This document shows positions 40,424-41,589 of a stretch of 41,589 bases of DNA, piece after piece (within the stretch, counting starts at the first letter, position 1; each line of letters begins with the position of its first letter). Below the pieces are notes generated by a model, which did not search any database, had not been told where the DNA came from, and saw nothing but the letters and a program-made list of their open reading frames with translations. The DNA is from Thermoplasmata archaeon (GTDB lineage Archaea > Thermoplasmatota > Thermoplasmata > Lutacidiplasmatales > UBA184), in the NCBI GenBank assembly GCA_027315455.1, contig DAHUXZ010000019.1:1-41589 (forward strand), in the 5' to 3' direction. A program made the position numbers and the translations under genes.

Positions 40424-41030
40424 CGCGCGGAGGGCGAGTGGCCGGGGGGCCCTAGAAGCGACGCCCGCCCGTTGCGTGCCGGACGCCCAGGGGACGGCCC
40501 CCGGGTCAGCCCCCGCCTCGCAAGCATCGGCCACCAGTTCCGTGCGACCCCTTACCTCGTCGGTCCCTCCGACGAGAGAGTCCGTGCCGCCGAGAGCGAG
40601 CGGATCCGACACGCGCGCGAGGCCGTGGCCGAGCGCGAACGTCGCGCACGCGAGGAGGCCGGGGGAAGGCTGAACGGGAGGCGGAGGCCCGCCGCGTCGC
40701 CCTCGCGGCCGAGGCCGCTCGACGTGCGCGCGAGGCCGAAGAGCAGCGCCGTCGGCAAGAGGCCGAGCACCGTCGCGCGGAGATCGACCGCGCGCTCCTC
40801 TCCGGGGAGGAGCCCAGGGCGGTGCTGTACGCCGTGCGCGGCGTGACCGAGGCCCAGTCCGGGCGCGTCAGCTCGATCTCGCCCGGGTCAAGGAGCATCG
40901 AGGCAAGCCGTGGGCCGAGCTCGCCCTCGACCACGAGATCGCCCGGCTCCTCTCCCTCGGCACCAAGCGAGACGCGATCCGCGACCATCTTGTAGTCGGA
41001 GAACAACGCGTCGCGCGGGTTCGTCGGCGG

Positions 41031-41143
41031 CACCGGACCGGCACCGGGTCGGCACCGAGGCTGCACCACCCGGCACGCGGCGTTGTCCCCGATGGCACCG
41101 GACGACACCGGGTCGACACCGGCCGACGTGTCCCGGGCACCGG
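41031..41143. repeat. Degenerate CACCGG repeat phased at 10-11 bp
   Basis: CACCGG occurs at 41031, 41042, 41096, 41106, 41117 and 41138, with near-copies at 41053 (CACCGA), 41064 (CACCAC) and 41074 (CACGCG). Nearly all gaps are 10 or 11 bp or small multiples of that, close to one DNA helical turn. A longer similarity of 64 bp spacing (41042 and 41106 both begin CACCGGGTCG) is also visible. Confidence 0.6.
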
Positions 41144-41167
41144 CCGGTGCCGCTGCTCGAACGCGCC

Positions 41168-41206
41168 CGCGTGCGCGCGCACACCCGCGCGCATGGCGCG
41201 CGCGCG
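41168..41206. repeat. Alternating purine-pyrimidine tract (Z-DNA-prone)
   Basis: Runs of strict alternation at 41168-41184 (17 nt), 41186-41195 (10 nt) and 41196-41206 (11 nt), nearly all CG or TG steps, with a perfect TGCGCGCGCA palindrome at 41172-41181. Confidence 0.55.
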
Positions 41207-41228
41207 GAGCATGGAGCTCGGAACGGCT

Positions 41229-41290
41229 GTGGGACCAATCTGCCAGCGGGCGGTCCCTTGGGACCGATTCGCCCTAGCTGGGACCGATTT
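41229..41290 (+). repeat. Three direct copies of KGGGACCRATY
   Basis: GTGGGACCAATCT (41229), TTGGGACCGATTC (41258) and CTGGGACCGATTT (41278), spaced 29 and 20 bp apart. A partial inverted copy, GGTCCC, lies at 41252-41257. They could be protein-binding sites (iteron- or operator-like). Confidence 0.5.
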
Positions 41291-41338
41291 CAACGACCGA
41301 GTCGAGTAGGCTCCCTATACCGCTCCGCTCAGAAATCC

Positions 41339-41589
41339 CTATCCCACGAAGTTCGAGTTCAGTGAGAAGCCCAGAGATGAACTGTCACCTGTTGATTGTA
41401 GTCCACTCCGAAGACCCCCGTCAGGTGCCGTCCAATTGATCCAGCCTGTCGACGAGTGCGCGGCCGACCCCAGCTGGAACGGGTAACTCACGCCTGAGAG
41501 CTCGGTGCCGGTACCGTTGACCTGTGACCCAAACGAACACCATTCCACGATGCCTACGGAAAACTCGACAGAGGCAACTGTCACCCGAA
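41339..41589 (-). CDS. C-terminal end of a probable exported protein, cut by the window edge
   Basis: At least 82 residues, ending NSNFVG before the stop at 41339; the frame is open to the edge of the window. Composition is Ser/Gly/Thr/Trp-rich with beta-strand character (SVEFSVGIVEW, WINWTAPDGG), like exported proteins nearby. Base composition is clearly lower in G+C than the left part of the window, and codons such as TCT, GTT and TCA are frequent, in line with a recently acquired region. A GTG at 41584 exists but is unlikely to be the true start. No family recognised. Confidence 0.55.
   Translation of the reverse strand, partial: RVTVASVEFSVGIVEWCSFGSQVNGTGTELSGVSYPFQLGSAAHSSTGWINWTAPDGGLRSGLQSTGDSSSLGFSLNSNFVG

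Larger units (their letters stand above)
40472..41309 (+). pseudogene. Coiled-coil protein with C-terminal helix-turn-helix, broken by two frameshifts
   Basis: Three successive frames make one sensible protein. Frame one gives ESERIRHAREAVAERERRAREE (in pieces: ERIRHAREA, ERERRAREE). After the GGGGG at 40661-40665 a second frame continues the coiled coil, AEREAEARRVALAAEAARR, to DRALLSGEEPRAVLYAVRG. After GGG at 40861-40863 a third frame reads QLDLARVKEHRGKPWAEL and then EIARLLSLGTKRDAIRDHL, a helix-turn-helix-like end. Each break is repaired by adding one G, at a G run. That means either a pseudogene or undercounted G runs in the assembly. The last frame stays open to 41309 but becomes low-complexity after about 41030. 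No family recognised; a DNA-binding role is suggested. Confidence 0.55.

Overview
This is a very GC-rich chromosomal stretch, most likely archaeal and probably from the Thermoplasmatota (possibly one of the high-GC soil or sediment lineages; the rank below phylum is a guess). Several A/T-rich TATA-like boxes stand alone in GC-rich DNA about 26-31 bp before start codons, the geometry of archaeal leaderless promoters (before 9794, 10593, 14142, 22750, 32048, 37116). The gene families agree: an HFX_2341-type regulator, a four-domain 2-oxoacid:ferredoxin oxidoreductase, a tricorn-factor-like M1 aminopeptidase, an RPA-like OB-fold protein, and Kelch/PKD surface proteins with a C-terminal anchor. 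No rRNA, tRNA or CRISPR array was recognised.

Layout. 1-5.7 kb: two aldehyde dehydrogenases converge on a class-III aminotransferase and a CARF-like/winged-helix regulator, which reads like a polyamine/GABA or related amino-acid degradation module. 5.8-10.5 kb: TIM-barrel amidohydrolase, methylenetetrahydrofolate reductase-like enzyme, a secreted clan-A glycosidase and a PHP phosphoesterase. 10.6-15.2 kb: Kelch/PKD surface protein, then a NikR-NiCoT nickel operon with a likely NikR operator, divergent from a CHAD (polyphosphate-binding) protein. 15.3-18.3 kb: ferredoxin oxidoreductase operon in the order gamma-delta fusion, alpha, beta. 18.3-22.7 kb: secreted protein, GTP cyclohydrolase II, RibD-type reductase and a membrane-anchored cupredoxin. 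22.7-28.5 kb: three MFS transporters, one in a MarR-controlled operon, plus a small membrane zinc-ribbon protein. 28.5-36.2 kb: OB-fold protein, M1 aminopeptidase, LURP-one-like protein, Nudix hydrolase, PUA/EVE-like protein, a ubiquitin-like (MoaD/ThiS) protein paired with a beta-propeller, and an enlarged BioY.

From about 36.2 kb the character changes. A frameshifted transposase remnant is followed by cysteine-containing surface proteins with more A/T-tolerant codon use, a C7-T-C8 tract at the 5' end of a secreted-protein gene, a broken coiled-coil/HTH gene, and about 260 bp of unusual structured DNA (helically phased CACCGG repeats, alternating purine-pyrimidine runs, GGGACCRAT repeats). 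This right end is accessory, fast-changing DNA.

The best candidates for new biology are the ubiquitin-like/beta-propeller pair, the possibly phase-variable surface-protein gene with its promoter palindrome, the phased-repeat region beside the HTH gene, and the CARF-like regulator attached to an aminotransferase. All functions are read from sequence motifs by eye; no database search was made.
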